Assembly: GCF_900102035.1 (NCBI RefSeq)
Contig: NZ_LT629689.1
Location: 6,110,501 to 6,174,500 of the forward strand
Direction: 5' to 3'
DNA: 64,000 nt
Source of the DNA: Pseudomonas extremaustralis
GTDB lineage: Bacteria > Pseudomonadota > Gammaproteobacteria > Pseudomonadales > Pseudomonadaceae
Numbering within the stretch: position 1 is the stretch's first letter; every line of letters begins with the position of its first letter. Made by a program: the position numbers and the translations under genes. Shown here one piece after another: positions 19,264-28,065 of this stretch. The notes beneath the pieces were generated by a model that saw only the letters and a list, made by a program, of their open reading frames with translations, did no database searches and was not told the origin of the DNA.

Positions 19264-20028
19264 TTATGACTTGGCCACGCTTTGCCGTGCCATCGCCTCG
19301 GCGCCCTGCTCGCGCACCCAGAACAACGTCGCCCCGGCCACCGCCGCCGGCATCATCAGCAGGTTGACCACCGGCACCAGCAGCACCAAGTAAACGATGC
19401 CGCCGAAGCTCATGCTCTGCCAGCGCTTCTGGCGCAGCCAGGCGAGCATTTCGTTCCAGCCCAGCTTGTGGTTATCCGCCGGGTAGTCGATGTATTGGAT
19501 CGCCATCATCCACACCCCGAACAGCAACCACAGCGGCGCAGCGATCAGGTTGACCACTGGAATGAACGACAGGATGAACAGGCCGATGGCCCGTGGCAGG
19601 AAGTAGTCCAGCTTGCGCATTTCCCGCGCGAGGGTGCGCGGCACCATGGCCACCAGTTCGCCCCAACTGAACGCAGGGAAGTCATCGGTACCGCGTATGA
19701 CCACCTCGACCTTTTCGGCAAGAAAGCCGTTGAAGGGTGCTGCGATGATATTGGCGAGCATGGTAAAGGTGAAAAACACCATCAGTACCACCAGCACCAC
19801 GAACAGCGGCCACAGGATATAACTGAGGAAGCTCAACCAACCGGGCAACGTCGGCATCAGGGCGTCGACCCACAGGCTGAACTGATGGCCGGCGAAATAA
19901 ATCAAGCCGACGAACAGCACCAGGTTGATCGCCAGCGGCAGCAGCACAAACATACGCAGGCCGGGGCTCAGCACCAGTTTGAGGCCTTCGCGCAGGTATT
20001 GCGGACCGGAAAGAACAGGGGCGGGCAT
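19264..20028 (-). CDS. cysZ: Sulfate transporter CysZ
   Basis: A 254-residue inner-membrane protein of the CysZ/EI24 family, matching the E. coli length. It begins [25 protein letters not shown], has about four hydrophobic segments and contains the [11 protein letters not shown] motif. CysZ brings sulfate into the cell for cysteine synthesis. Upstream in-frame sequence to 20148 lacks family similarity, so ATG 20026-20028 is preferred. It is divergent from trxB across a 282-bp gap that shows no other gene. Confidence 0.92.
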   Translation of the reverse strand: MPAPVLSGPQYLREGLKLVLSPGLRMFVLLPLAINLVLFVGLIYFAGHQFSLWVDALMPTLPGWLSFLSYILWPLFVVLVVLMVFFTFTMLANIIAAPFNGFLAEKVEVVIRGTDDFPAFSWGELVAMVPRTLAREMRKLDYFLPRAIGLFILSFIPVVNLIAAPLWLLFGVWMMAIQYIDYPADNHKLGWNEMLAWLRQKRWQSMSFGGIVYLVLLVPVVNLLMMPAAVAGATLFWVREQGAEAMARQSVAKS

Positions 20029-20307
20029 GGAAGACTCCGAGCAGGATGACGAACGCGCCGACCTTACCGGCTTTGCCTCCAGGACGAAAGCGGCGACATC
20101 GGCGGTAACAAAGGCGTCGATTAACCGAGCCGACTGCATAGAGACCACCTATGAGCTGGATTGTTATTCCGTATTTCCTTAATCTTGCCCCCCTCTATAC
20201 GCTGCACCCATTATTTTCAGGGTCTGCGAGTTAAAGCCTTCCCCAAGTGCTTCGTGGTCCCTTTTTTATTCCAGCCGCCTTGTTGTCCGGGTGGTCGATA
20301 GGAGTGA

Positions 20308-21267
<960 letters not shown>

Positions 21268-21285
21268 GTCTGAACCCGTTGATAT

Positions 21286-21315
21286 GAAAAAACCGGCTGC
21301 GAGGCCGGTTTTTTT
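21286..21315 (+). terminator. Terminator after trxB
   Basis: AAAAAACCGGC, loop TGCGAG, then GCCGGTTTTTTTT. The A- and T-runs on both sides would also allow it to stop transcripts from the convergent minus-strand operon. A partial REP (CCCGCTCCCACA) follows. Confidence 0.9.
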
Positions 21316-21358
21316 TGTGGGCAATTCAGCCCGCTCCCACATTTTGATCTGTGTTTGA

Positions 21359-21700
21359 TCAGGATTTGCGGGTCAGCGGCTGTGCGCTGAAGTTGACGCC
21401 TGCCAGGCCGTGCTCGATCAGCGCGCGGATATTGCCATGGTCACTGCCCTCGGGCGTGGCCAGCACCGAACGGTAATGCTCGCCAAACGCCAGCAAGGCT
21501 TGTTGATCGCTCAAGCCTTCCAGCAGGGCCAGGCCCAGGGTCTTGCACGAACCTTCGTTCTGGCCGGCGGCGTTTTCCACGGTGCCGTTGGTGAAGGCTT
21601 GCGGCTGGTAGTCGTAACCGGCGGCGATGAAGGCCAGGGTGTCGGCGAAGAGATGTTCGCCGCTGTCGAGGCTGGCGCGCAGGGTGTTCAGGTCAGTCAT
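21359..21700 (-). CDS. HopJ-family protein
   Basis: A 113-residue protein of the HopJ (HopPmaJ) family: MTDLNTLRASLDSGEHLFADTLAFI, with the AFTNGTVENAAGQNEGSCKTL core. The family name comes from a P. syringae protein listed among type III effectors, but homologues are found in many bacteria without such secretion, so a household or stress role is more likely here. Its start overlaps the DUF1244 stop by 8 bp, suggesting translational coupling. It is last in a six-gene operon beginning at 24292. The track-independent reason for this start is that sequence upstream belongs to the DUF1244 frame. Confidence 0.88.
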   Translation of the reverse strand: MTDLNTLRASLDSGEHLFADTLAFIAAGYDYQPQAFTNGTVENAAGQNEGSCKTLGLALLEGLSDQQALLAFGEHYRSVLATPEGSDHGNIRALIEHGLAGVNFSAQPLTRKS

Positions 21701-21989
21701 GGGGTTTTCCTTTGGCAAACGCCGCCTGTTGTTCGGCGCTGGCTTCTTGCTGGTATTGGGTTTTCCACTCGGCGTACGGCATGCCGTACACCACTTCACG
21801 GGCGTCATCGAGGCTCAGCTCGATCTGGCGCGCGTCGGCCTCGGCCTTGTACCACTTGGACAGGCAGTTGCGGCAGAAGCCGGCCAGGTTCATCAGGTCG
21901 ATGTTCTGCACATCCTTGCGGCTGTCCAGGTGTGCCACCAGTCGGCGAAAGGCCGCGGCTTCGAGTTCGAGGCGTTGTTGGTCGTTCAT
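21693..21989 (-). CDS. DUF1244 family protein
   Basis: A 98-residue cytosolic protein of the DUF1244 family, usually ~100 residues: MNDQQRLELEAAAFRRLVAHL, MNLAGFCRNCLSKWY and YGMPYAEWKTQ. The conserved FCRNC Cys pair could bind metal or be redox active, but no function is established. ATG 21989 starts 5 bp after the folX stop; GTG 21998 is an alternative that would overlap folX. Sitting in this operon it may serve pterin or photoprotection functions, which is inference. Confidence 0.87.
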   Translation of the reverse strand: MNDQQRLELEAAAFRRLVAHLDSRKDVQNIDLMNLAGFCRNCLSKWYKAEADARQIELSLDDAREVVYGMPYAEWKTQYQQEASAEQQAAFAKGKPHD

Positions 21990-21994
21990 AAGGC

Positions 21995-22384
21995 TCACTG
22001 CGTATTCAGGGGCGGACGGCTGGCCGCCAGGGTAATCGAAACCGACTCTGCAAAGCGTAGCGCATGGGGCTTGTCCACTTCGACTTCGGCGTACAGCACC
22101 GATTCGTTGCTCATCACCAAGTCCAGCAGTTCCTGGGTCAAACGCTCGAGCAGGGCAAAGCGGTTGCCTTCCACATGGGCGATGATCGCCTTGGTGATGG
22201 TGCGGTAATTCAAGGCATGGTCGATATCGTTGTCGCGCACGGCGTCCTGGGCGGCGTACAGGATGGTCAGGTTGATCAACACATCCTGTTTGTTGAGGAT
22301 CTCGTCCTCATTGATACCGATGTAGGTGCGCAGGCACAGGTCCTTGACCCGGATGCGCGCCATGCCTGGTTGAAGTTGTGGCAT
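21995..22384 (-). CDS. folX: Dihydroneopterin triphosphate 2'-epimerase FolX
   Basis: A 129-residue tunnelling-fold enzyme that epimerises 7,8-dihydroneopterin triphosphate to the monapterin form. The segment [20 protein letters not shown] and INYRTI-type core ([18 protein letters not shown]) followed by [12 protein letters not shown] matches E. coli FolX closely and more than FolB. A GGAG ribosome site precedes ATG 22382-22384, which is only 2 bp after the folE stop. With folE and folM it makes tetrahydromonapterin, the phenylalanine-hydroxylase cofactor in Pseudomonas. Confidence 0.93.
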   Translation of the reverse strand: MPQLQPGMARIRVKDLCLRTYIGINEDEILNKQDVLINLTILYAAQDAVRDNDIDHALNYRTITKAIIAHVEGNRFALLERLTQELLDLVMSNESVLYAEVEVDKPHALRFAESVSITLAASRPPLNTQ

Positions 22385-22386
22385 TG

Positions 22387-22947
22387 CTACTTGCTCCGTC
22401 CAATCAGTTGCAGGAACTCCATGCGCGTGGTGTTCGACTCGCGGAAGGCGCCGAGCATCACCGAGGTGTTCATGGTTGAATTCTGTTTTTCCACGCCGCG
22501 CATCATCATGCACATGTGCTTGGCTTCGATCACCACCGCGACGCCAGCAGCCTGGGTCACTTCCTGGATGGCATCGGCGATCTGGCGCGTGAGGTTTTCC
22601 TGGATCTGCAGGCGCCGGGCGAACATGTCGACGATACGCGCCAACTTCGACAGGCCGAGCACCTTGCCGGTCGGAATATAGGCCACGTGGGCCCTACCGA
22701 TAAAGGGCAGCAAGTGATGCTCGCACAGCGAATACAGCTCGATGTCCTTGAGGATCACCATTTCATCGTTGTCGGAGGCGAACAGGGCGCCGTTGACGAT
22801 TTCTTCCAGGTTCTGCTCATAGCCATGACACAGGTATTGCATGGCTTTGGCCGCGCGCTTGGGGGTATCGAGCAAGCCTTCGCGCTCGGGGTCTTCACCC
22901 AGGCCCTTGAGGATTTCGCGGTAATGGTGGGGCAGGGATAAGGTCAT
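22387..22947 (-). CDS. folE: GTP cyclohydrolase I FolE
   Basis: A 186-residue type I GTP cyclohydrolase, the first enzyme of pterin synthesis. Visible are the zinc and active-site motifs [36 protein letters not shown] (allosteric/phosphate region) and [15 protein letters not shown]. Pseudomonas carries more than one folE; this copy in a folM-folE-folX operon is the one expected to feed monapterin. It starts 20 bp after the folM stop. Confidence 0.95.
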   Translation of the reverse strand: MTLSLPHHYREILKGLGEDPEREGLLDTPKRAAKAMQYLCHGYEQNLEEIVNGALFASDNDEMVILKDIELYSLCEHHLLPFIGRAHVAYIPTGKVLGLSKLARIVDMFARRLQIQENLTRQIADAIQEVTQAAGVAVVIEAKHMCMMMRGVEKQNSTMNTSVMLGAFRESNTTRMEFLQLIGRSK

Positions 22948-22967
22948 ACAACATCCTCACAGACGGC

Positions 22968-23678
22968 TTACTTGATATGCCGCCCGCCGTTGACGGTCAG
23001 GGTGGTACCGGTGACATAGGGGTTGTCCAGCAGGTAACGCACGCTCTGGTAGATCACCTCGGGTCCGGGCTCAATGCCCAGTGCCGATTTGGCCAGGACT
23101 TTGGCGCGGTAGGCCGCGTCATCGCCTTCGTTGAACATCACCATCGCCGGGGCAATGCCGTTGACCTTGATGTGCGGCGCGAACTGCGCAGCGAACGACA
23201 GCGTGAGGCTGTCGAGCCCGGCCTTGGTGGCGCAATAGGCAATGTGCTGGCGGCTGCCCTTGCGCACCACGTCATCGCTGATATGCACGATATCGGCAGG
23301 TGTCGAGCGTTGCAGCAGAGGTGAACAATGCAGGTTGATCAGGTACGGCGCAAGCATGTGCACGCTGAACATGTCGATAAAAGCGCGGCTTTCGTCGCCC
23401 GGGGTTTCAGCGACCCAGGCCGAAGCGTTGTGGATGATTGCGCGCAGGCTTTGGGTGTGGGTATTCAACTGCGTGATAAACGCCAGGATGCCCGCTTGCG
23501 TGGAGAAGTCGGCGAACACGCCGATCGCACCGCGCTCGCGCAATGCCTGCACGCCGGGGCGTTCGCTGCGGTAGCTGAAAATCACCGGGTGGCCCTCGTC
23601 CAGCAGGCGCTGGGCGCAATGCAGGCCGACGCGCTGGCCGGCACCGGTGATCAGGATCGGGGCGTTTGTTGCTGTCAT
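22968..23678 (-). CDS. folM: Dihydromonapterin reductase FolM
   Basis: A 236-residue short-chain dehydrogenase/reductase with TGAGQRVGLHCAQRL (NADPH binding) and the catalytic YCATKAGLDSL, ending GTTLTVNGGRHIK. Length and sequence fit FolM, which reduces dihydromonapterin to the tetrahydro form. ATG 23676-23678 gives MTATNAPILITG; sequence further upstream is not SDR-like. It is the second gene of the operon, between the ABM membrane protein and folE. Confidence 0.92.
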   Translation of the reverse strand: MTATNAPILITGAGQRVGLHCAQRLLDEGHPVIFSYRSERPGVQALRERGAIGVFADFSTQAGILAFITQLNTHTQSLRAIIHNASAWVAETPGDESRAFIDMFSVHMLAPYLINLHCSPLLQRSTPADIVHISDDVVRKGSRQHIAYCATKAGLDSLTLSFAAQFAPHIKVNGIAPAMVMFNEGDDAAYRAKVLAKSALGIEPGPEVIYQSVRYLLDNPYVTGTTLTVNGGRHIK

Positions 23679-23731
23679 GGGCGGCTCGAATCGCGGGCAG
23701 GTCGAAACTATACCAGCGAGCGCCCCTGTAC

Positions 23732-24292
23732 TCAAGCAGGCGCTTGGGTGGCTTTGCGCGGTGGCGGCGTGGGGTGCAACCAGTTCGCCAGCAGGTGCGT
23801 CGACAGCGGGATGAACCCGTAAACCATCAGGGGCGTGAGCGCCAGGGTGCTCACGAGTACGCGAGGCGCTAGCGCCAGCTCACTGAGCAGCGGCCCGAGG
23901 ACGAAGTTGAACAACAGCGACACTGGGAAAAACGCCAGCCAGATCGCCACTGCCTGTTTCCAGCGCGGCGGGCGTGCGCCGACGGCGCCAAACCAGCCCT
24001 CGATACCTCGCACACGGTGTTCGGACGGGTCGGCAAACAAGTCGCTGCCACGGCCCAGCCACGCGCTGCGGGAAGCGGAAAACTCCCAGGCATGCAGGGT
24101 CTGTTCGTTGGCGAAGCGGAAAATGATCTGGAATTCATCATCGTTGGGCGGCGGCGCAAGGACGCCTGAGCCCAGGTAGCCGGGGAAATCGGTGGCCAAT
24201 TGCTCGCCTTCGCGCAGCCAGGCCATCAATTCTTCATAACGGCCTTTGGCCACGCGGCGCGCAACCATCAAGGTGACGGGTGAGGTAGACAT
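23732..24292 (-). CDS. Antibiotic-biosynthesis-monooxygenase domain membrane protein
   Basis: A 186-residue protein. Residues 1-100 form an ABM-type ferredoxin-like fold (VTLMVARRVAKGRYEELMAWL, then DEFQIIFRFANEQTLHAWEFSASR). The C-terminal part has two or three transmembrane helices (WLAFFPVSLLFNFVLGPLLSEL and LVSTLALTPLMVYGFIPLS). This two-part layout is a known but unstudied family. GGAG precedes ATG 24290-24292. It is the first gene of the pterin operon and is divergent from the MerR-type regulator, so it is probably part of the same regulon. Confidence 0.85.
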   Translation of the reverse strand: MSTSPVTLMVARRVAKGRYEELMAWLREGEQLATDFPGYLGSGVLAPPPNDDEFQIIFRFANEQTLHAWEFSASRSAWLGRGSDLFADPSEHRVRGIEGWFGAVGARPPRWKQAVAIWLAFFPVSLLFNFVLGPLLSELALAPRVLVSTLALTPLMVYGFIPLSTHLLANWLHPTPPPRKATQAPA

Positions 24293-24342
24293 CGTGTATC
24301 TCCAAGTAATCAGGTGCGCTGGGCCGGGTAGGCGGCGCACGA

Positions 24343-24370
24343 ACGTAGCGGCCGGGTAAGGCCGCTACGT
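24343..24370. promoter_or_regulatory. Perfect hairpin in the divergent merR/operon promoter
   Basis: ACGTAGCGGCC (24343-24353), loop GGGTAA, GGCCGCTACGT (24360-24370): an 11-bp perfect inverted repeat. It lies upstream of both genes, so it is not a terminator of either. It may be an operator or part of the untranslated leader of one transcript. Confidence 0.45.
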
Positions 24371-24439
24371 AAAAGCAGGCAAGGATTATTCCTGTTTTGC
24401 CGAAATACACCAGCGTCTTCGGTCGGCTCGCCGTGCAGC

Positions 24440-24480
24440 TTGAATCGGGCGATTGAATCAGCGTTAAATGAGGTTCAAAT
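24440..24480 (+). promoter_or_regulatory. TTGAATC ladder upstream of the MerR/LitR-like gene
   Basis: TTGAATC at 24440-24446 and 24453-24459, the related TTAAATG at 24464-24470, and an inverted TTCAAAT at 24474-24480. The copies are 10-13 bp apart, about one helical turn, just before the regulator start. The pattern suits an autoregulatory operator, but no protein-binding evidence exists. Confidence 0.45.
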
Positions 24481-24505
24481 CGAGACGGACTTTTTCTGAC
24501 ATCTA

Positions 24506-25462
24506 ATGCCCGAAACTATTGCTCCTCATCACGAAACGACGCCCGACAGCGTCAGTGATTCCGCTGATCTCTTTCCGATTCGTGAAGTCGCCAGGCTGAC
24601 TGGCGTCAACCCGGTGACATTGCGCGCCTGGGAGCGTCGCTATGGTCTTATCCAGCCAACCCGCACCGAAAGCGGGCATCGGTTGTACTCGAGCACCGAT
24701 ATCGACACCGTGCACCGTATTCTCGATTGGATCGAGCGCGGCGTCGCCGTGAGCAAAGTGGGCAAGATCCTGGCGCGTAATGATGCGCTCAGCGAGCCCG
24801 CCCAACCTTCGCGCATCGATACCGAACGCGAATGGAGCCAGTGGCAGGACCACTTGCGCCTGGCAATCAACGCTTTCGACGACCGTGAACTGGAGCGCCT
24901 CTACGGGCAGATTTTCGCCGCCTACCCCGTCGCGGTGGTATTCCAGAATGTGCTCATGCCGTTATGGCAACAATTACTGCGCCATCAGGGGCGCTTCGGC
25001 CAGGCCAGCGAGTGGCTGTTCTTCGATGCCTTCCTGCGCACCCGCATCACGCAACGATTGCAGGTGGTCAGTGCTTCGGCGGCGCCTCGGGTGCTGCTGT
25101 CGGCCATTGCCGGAGAGTGCCGGGAGCTGGAACTGCTGGTGGCGGGCTTGTTGATCGGCACTGATGACATCGCGGTGAAGGTGCTCTGTGTCGGTCAGCC
25201 TTTCGACGAGTTGACGCTTATCTGCGAGAAGACCCGGCCACGCGCGCTGGTGCTGTTTTCCAATCGCTCGCCCAGCTCCGAGCTGCCGTCGCGGCTCAAG
25301 CGCCTGGCGCTGACCCTGGATTGTCCGTTACTCCTGGCCGGCGATGCTTCGGACCTGGCAGAGCAAAGCCTGGCGGGGTCTTCCATCGGTTGTCTGGGCA
25401 ATGAAGGGCGATCGATGCAGCACCGTTTGCAGTTGTTTCTGCGCGGTACCCTGGACACCTGA
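24506..25462 (+). CDS. MerR-family regulator, class II LitR/PplR-like
   Basis: A 318-residue regulator. Residues ~22-90 are a MerR winged helix (FPIREVARLTGVNPVTLRAWERRYGLIQPTRTESGHRLYSSTDI). Residues ~105-190 resemble the helical B12-cap region (FQNVLMPLWQQLLRHQGRFGQASEW), and the rest has a Rossmann-like fold. The cobalamin-binding DxHxxG motif of CarH/LitR is absent. That is the feature of class II LitR homologues (PplR of P. putida), described as light-responsive together with a LOV protein. It has no good ribosome site at ATG 24506. It is divergent from the ABM-folM-folE-folX operon, and a LOV gene lies 0.7 kb beyond its 3' end. Confidence 0.85.
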   Translation: MPETIAPHHETTPDSVSDSADLFPIREVARLTGVNPVTLRAWERRYGLIQPTRTESGHRLYSSTDIDTVHRILDWIERGVAVSKVGKILARNDALSEPAQPSRIDTEREWSQWQDHLRLAINAFDDRELERLYGQIFAAYPVAVVFQNVLMPLWQQLLRHQGRFGQASEWLFFDAFLRTRITQRLQVVSASAAPRVLLSAIAGECRELELLVAGLLIGTDDIAVKVLCVGQPFDELTLICEKTRPRALVLFSNRSPSSELPSRLKRLALTLDCPLLLAGDASDLAEQSLAGSSIGCLGNEGRSMQHRLQLFLRGTLDT

Positions 25463-25464
25463 TC

Positions 25465-26070
25465 TCAGGCGTGGACTTCGGGGTGTATCAAGCGATGTTG
25501 ATGCAGGATGAACTGGCGCAGGCGCTCGGTTTCATCCGCATCGCTCTGATCCAGGCGGTAGGCGAACAGGCCCCGGGCGTTTTCACGCTCCAGCGTGCCA
25601 CGCAGGGCGATGCGTTCGTAGCCGGAAGGGCTGAACCACAGGGAAAAGGTCTTGGGTGGCTTGATCCGGCCTCGGATTTCCACCAGCACACCCTTGAATG
25701 ACACTTCATGCACCCAATAGGCGCTGGGGTTGCCTCGGACATTCTCCAGCGCAACCGGTGTTTCCAGGGCCAGGCGCCAAGGGCGAATCATCGGCCCGTC
25801 TTCGAAAATGGTCGGTACGCCCAGGCGCAGATGCACCGCATGAAATTCGTCTTCTACCAGATGCAGGGGGAACGTCAGTTGCTGGTTCTCGAACTGTGCC
25901 TGGATGGTGAGCTGATCATGGGCGGCCAAGCGGGTGAGCAAGTCGCGTATTTGCGCGCCGCCGTTGACGGTGAGGCTCGACGACGCATCCCGCAGGTTGA
26001 GCTGCGGGTTGTGTTGCATCCGCTGGATAAAATCCAGCTCATCCTGCGTCAGAAGCGCGTCGCGGTGCAT
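25465..26070 (-). CDS. PilZ/YcgR-like protein, degenerate c-di-GMP site
   Basis: A 201-residue cytosolic protein. The first ~110 residues resemble a YcgR-N type barrel (IRDLLTRLAAHDQLTIQAQF). The second half has PilZ features: an Arg pair region (RPWRLALETPVAL) and VHEVSFKGVLVEI in place of the usual (D/N)xSxxG. If it binds c-di-GMP the site is atypical. It ends 3 bp from the convergent MerR gene and starts 58 bp after the LOV gene on the same strand, with a weak terminator between. The LOV-PilZ link is inference; no known name is assigned. Confidence 0.6.
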   Translation of the reverse strand: MHRDALLTQDELDFIQRMQHNPQLNLRDASSSLTVNGGAQIRDLLTRLAAHDQLTIQAQFENQQLTFPLHLVEDEFHAVHLRLGVPTIFEDGPMIRPWRLALETPVALENVRGNPSAYWVHEVSFKGVLVEIRGRIKPPKTFSLWFSPSGYERIALRGTLERENARGLFAYRLDQSDADETERLRQFILHQHRLIHPEVHA

Positions 26071-26100
26071 GGTTTATGCTCTAGGGATAGGCATTAAAAC

Positions 26101-26120
26101 GCCATTATCCTCTTAATGGC
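26101..26120 (-). terminator. Weak terminator between LOV and PilZ-like genes
   Basis: On the minus strand, GCCATTA, loop, TAATGGC, then GTTTTA. A 7-bp AT-rich stem with a short T-run gives only partial termination, so some readthrough into the PilZ-like gene is plausible. Confidence 0.45.
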
Positions 26121-26128
26121 CGAGTTTC

Positions 26129-26596
26129 CTAAGCTTTGTTCGATCCGCTCGTCGCTTTGAGGGTTGCCAGCTCAGCTTTTACCTGCGCCAGTTCCGCTTC
26201 GAGCTGGGCGACGCGCTGTTGGGCTTTGACCTGAAGGGTCACATCCTTCTGCACACCCACGAAATACGTCTGCTTGTCGGCCGCGTTGTACACCGTCGAC
26301 AGCGACAGCTCGTTCCAGAAGTGGCTGCCATCCTTGCGATAGTTGCGCAGGGTTTCCCGGCAGGAACCGCCATGCTCCAGGGTTTCGCGGATGGCGATCA
26401 GGGCCGGTTGGTCGCGGTCGCCCGACTGCAGGAAGCGGCAATCCTGGTAGAGAATTTCATCCGGGGTGTAGCCGGTCATCCGTTCGAATGCCGGGTTGAC
26501 GTAGATCAGTGGCTTGTCCAGGCCTTCGCGCTCGGCAATAACGATGCCGTCGTTGGAGGCGTTGATCACCATTTGCATCAGTTGAGCGTTGATCAT
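26129..26596 (-). CDS. Short LOV blue-light photoreceptor
   Basis: A 155-residue single-domain LOV protein of the Pseudomonas short LOV family (PpSB1-LOV type). The flavin-binding motif is DCRFLQSGDRDQ, with photoactive Cys at residue 53. The conserved Gln is residue 116 (FVGVQKDVT). Residues ~125-150 form a charged C-terminal helix that could dimerise (QQRVAQLEAELAQVKAELAT). No output domain is fused. ATG 26594-26596 was chosen for the strong AAGGAG site and the canonical MINAQLMQMVINASNDGIV start. Family members bind FMN and form a light-driven cysteinyl adduct. Confidence 0.95.
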   Translation of the reverse strand: MINAQLMQMVINASNDGIVIAEREGLDKPLIYVNPAFERMTGYTPDEILYQDCRFLQSGDRDQPALIAIRETLEHGGSCRETLRNYRKDGSHFWNELSLSTVYNAADKQTYFVGVQKDVTLQVKAQQRVAQLEAELAQVKAELATLKATSGSNKA

Positions 26597-26725
26597 TGAG
26601 CGCTCCTTGGCGTGTGGTTGAGTCTGGCAGTTTATGACAGGTCTTGAATGTTGCACGGCGTGGGCCGAAATATTTGCGACAGCTGCTAATATCCCACGCT
26701 TTCGCTCAACCACAGGATCAGATTG

Positions 26726-27181
26726 ATGAAAGTCGCCATCCTTTCCGGCTCGGTGTACGGCACGGCTGAAGAAGTCGCCCGTCACGCCACTGACATCCTT
26801 AATGCGGCCGGTTTTGAAGCCTGGCATAACCCGCGTGCCACCCTCGCCGATGTGCAGGCCTTTGCCCCCGAAGCGTTCCTGGCGGTGACCTCCACCACCG
26901 GCATGGGGGAGTTGCCCGACAATCTCCAGCCGTTGTATTCGACGATTCGCGACCAACTGCCCGCCGCCTGGCGCGGCCTGCCCGGTGCTGTGATCGGCTT
27001 GGGTGACGCCAGTTACGGCGACACCTTTTGTGCCGGCGGCGAGCAAATGCGCGAGCTGTTCGCCGAGCTGGGCGTGCGCGAGGTGCTGCCGATGTTGCGC
27101 CTGGACGCCAGCGAAAGTGTCACGCCGGAAACCGACGCCGAGCCCTGGCTGGCCGAACTTGTCACTGCACTGCGTGTTTGA
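26726..27181 (+). CDS. Flavodoxin, MioC family
   Basis: A 151-residue flavodoxin. SGSVYGTAEEVA binds the FMN phosphate, TSTTGMGELPDN is the 50s loop, and GLGDASYGDTFCAGGEQM is the 90s loop. This is the MioC/YqcA branch, thought to supply electrons to biotin synthase or similar enzymes. ATG 26726 has AGGATCAG upstream. It is divergent from the LOV gene across ~130 bp, and its 3' end overlaps the convergent LysR gene by 20 bp. Confidence 0.88.
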   Translation: MKVAILSGSVYGTAEEVARHATDILNAAGFEAWHNPRATLADVQAFAPEAFLAVTSTTGMGELPDNLQPLYSTIRDQLPAAWRGLPGAVIGLGDASYGDTFCAGGEQMRELFAELGVREVLPMLRLDASESVTPETDAEPWLAELVTALRV

Positions 27182-28058
27182 GCGGAAACTCGCGCAGTAA
27201 CGCCAGCCAGGCCTGGGCGGCTTTCGACAGGTAGGCGCCCTCACGCCAGATAAAGGCAATATCCCAGCGCAGGAAATCGGGCGCCTTCAGCGTAAGGCGC
27301 ACCACCCCCGGTCGCACCAGCCCGCGGGCGACCACGCTGGGCAACAGCACTACGCCTTGGCCGGCGGCGACCAGCGCCGCGAGAAAATCCGCCTGACCGC
27401 TGCGGCCGGCTTCCTTCGGCGTAAACCCCAACCGCTGACACGCCTGCATCAAGCGGTCGTTCAAGACAAAGCTGCGCTGATACATCAGGAACGGCGTGTC
27501 CGCCAATTCTTCCAGGCGCACCTGGGCGCTCTGTGCCAAGGGATGGTTCATCGGCAGCAAGGCGTCCAGCGGTTCATCGCAGAAGGCTTGCCAGGCGAAT
27601 GCCGGGTCGCTGGGTTTCAAGCTGCCGCCCACTTCCAGCTCGCCGCTCAAAATCGCCTGCTCGATACTGCGACTGCCGCCCTCCAGCAACTGGATGGTGA
27701 CATTCGGATAGCGCCGGCGGTACTCGGCGAACAGGTCGGCAAACAGCGTATCGCCGCCCAACTGCGGCAAGCCCAGGCGCAACTCGCCGCGGGTCAGGTG
27801 CTGCATATCATCCAGCTCACTGAGCAACTCGTTCTGCAGGCGCAGCATGGCTTCGGCGCGTTGCAGGACAACCTGGCCGGCGGCCGTCAGGCGGATCTGC
27901 GAGCCGATGCGGTCGAGCAACGGCGTGCCCAGGCTGTGTTCCAGCTGTGCGACCTGTTTGCTCACCGCGGACTGGCTGATGTGCAGGGTTTTCCCGGCCT
28001 GGGTAAAGCCGCCGCGGTGGATGACTTCGACAAAACTGCGCAACTGTTTGAATTCCAT
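27162..28058 (-). CDS. LysR-family regulator of the cidA/lrgB-type operon
   Basis: A 298-residue LysR regulator. MEFKQLRSFVEVIHRGGFTQ and LHISQSAVSKQVAQLEHSLGTPL form the helix-turn-helix (1-60), followed by the effector domain. ATG 28056-28058 is the usual LysR start; ATG 28064 two codons upstream is possible. It is divergent from CidA/LrgA- and LrgB-type genes and shares with them a perfect dyad at 28066-28080. This is the same architecture as CidR in other bacteria, so it probably responds to a small organic acid such as acetate. Confidence 0.9.
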   Translation of the reverse strand: MEFKQLRSFVEVIHRGGFTQAGKTLHISQSAVSKQVAQLEHSLGTPLLDRIGSQIRLTAAGQVVLQRAEAMLRLQNELLSELDDMQHLTRGELRLGLPQLGGDTLFADLFAEYRRRYPNVTIQLLEGGSRSIEQAILSGELEVGGSLKPSDPAFAWQAFCDEPLDALLPMNHPLAQSAQVRLEELADTPFLMYQRSFVLNDRLMQACQRLGFTPKEAGRSGQADFLAALVAAGQGVVLLPSVVARGLVRPGVVRLTLKAPDFLRWDIAFIWREGAYLSKAAQAWLALLREFPLKHAVQ

Positions 28059-28065
28059 GGGCATG

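Noticed and set aside
21359..21700. HopJ as a type III secreted effector
   Set aside because: No hrp box or type III genes are nearby, and the family occurs widely in non-pathogens. Operon context with folate genes argues for another role.
24506..25462. Cobalamin-binding CarH-type photoreceptor
   Set aside because: The DxHxxG motif needed to coordinate B12 is missing, so it is better placed with class II LitR-type regulators.
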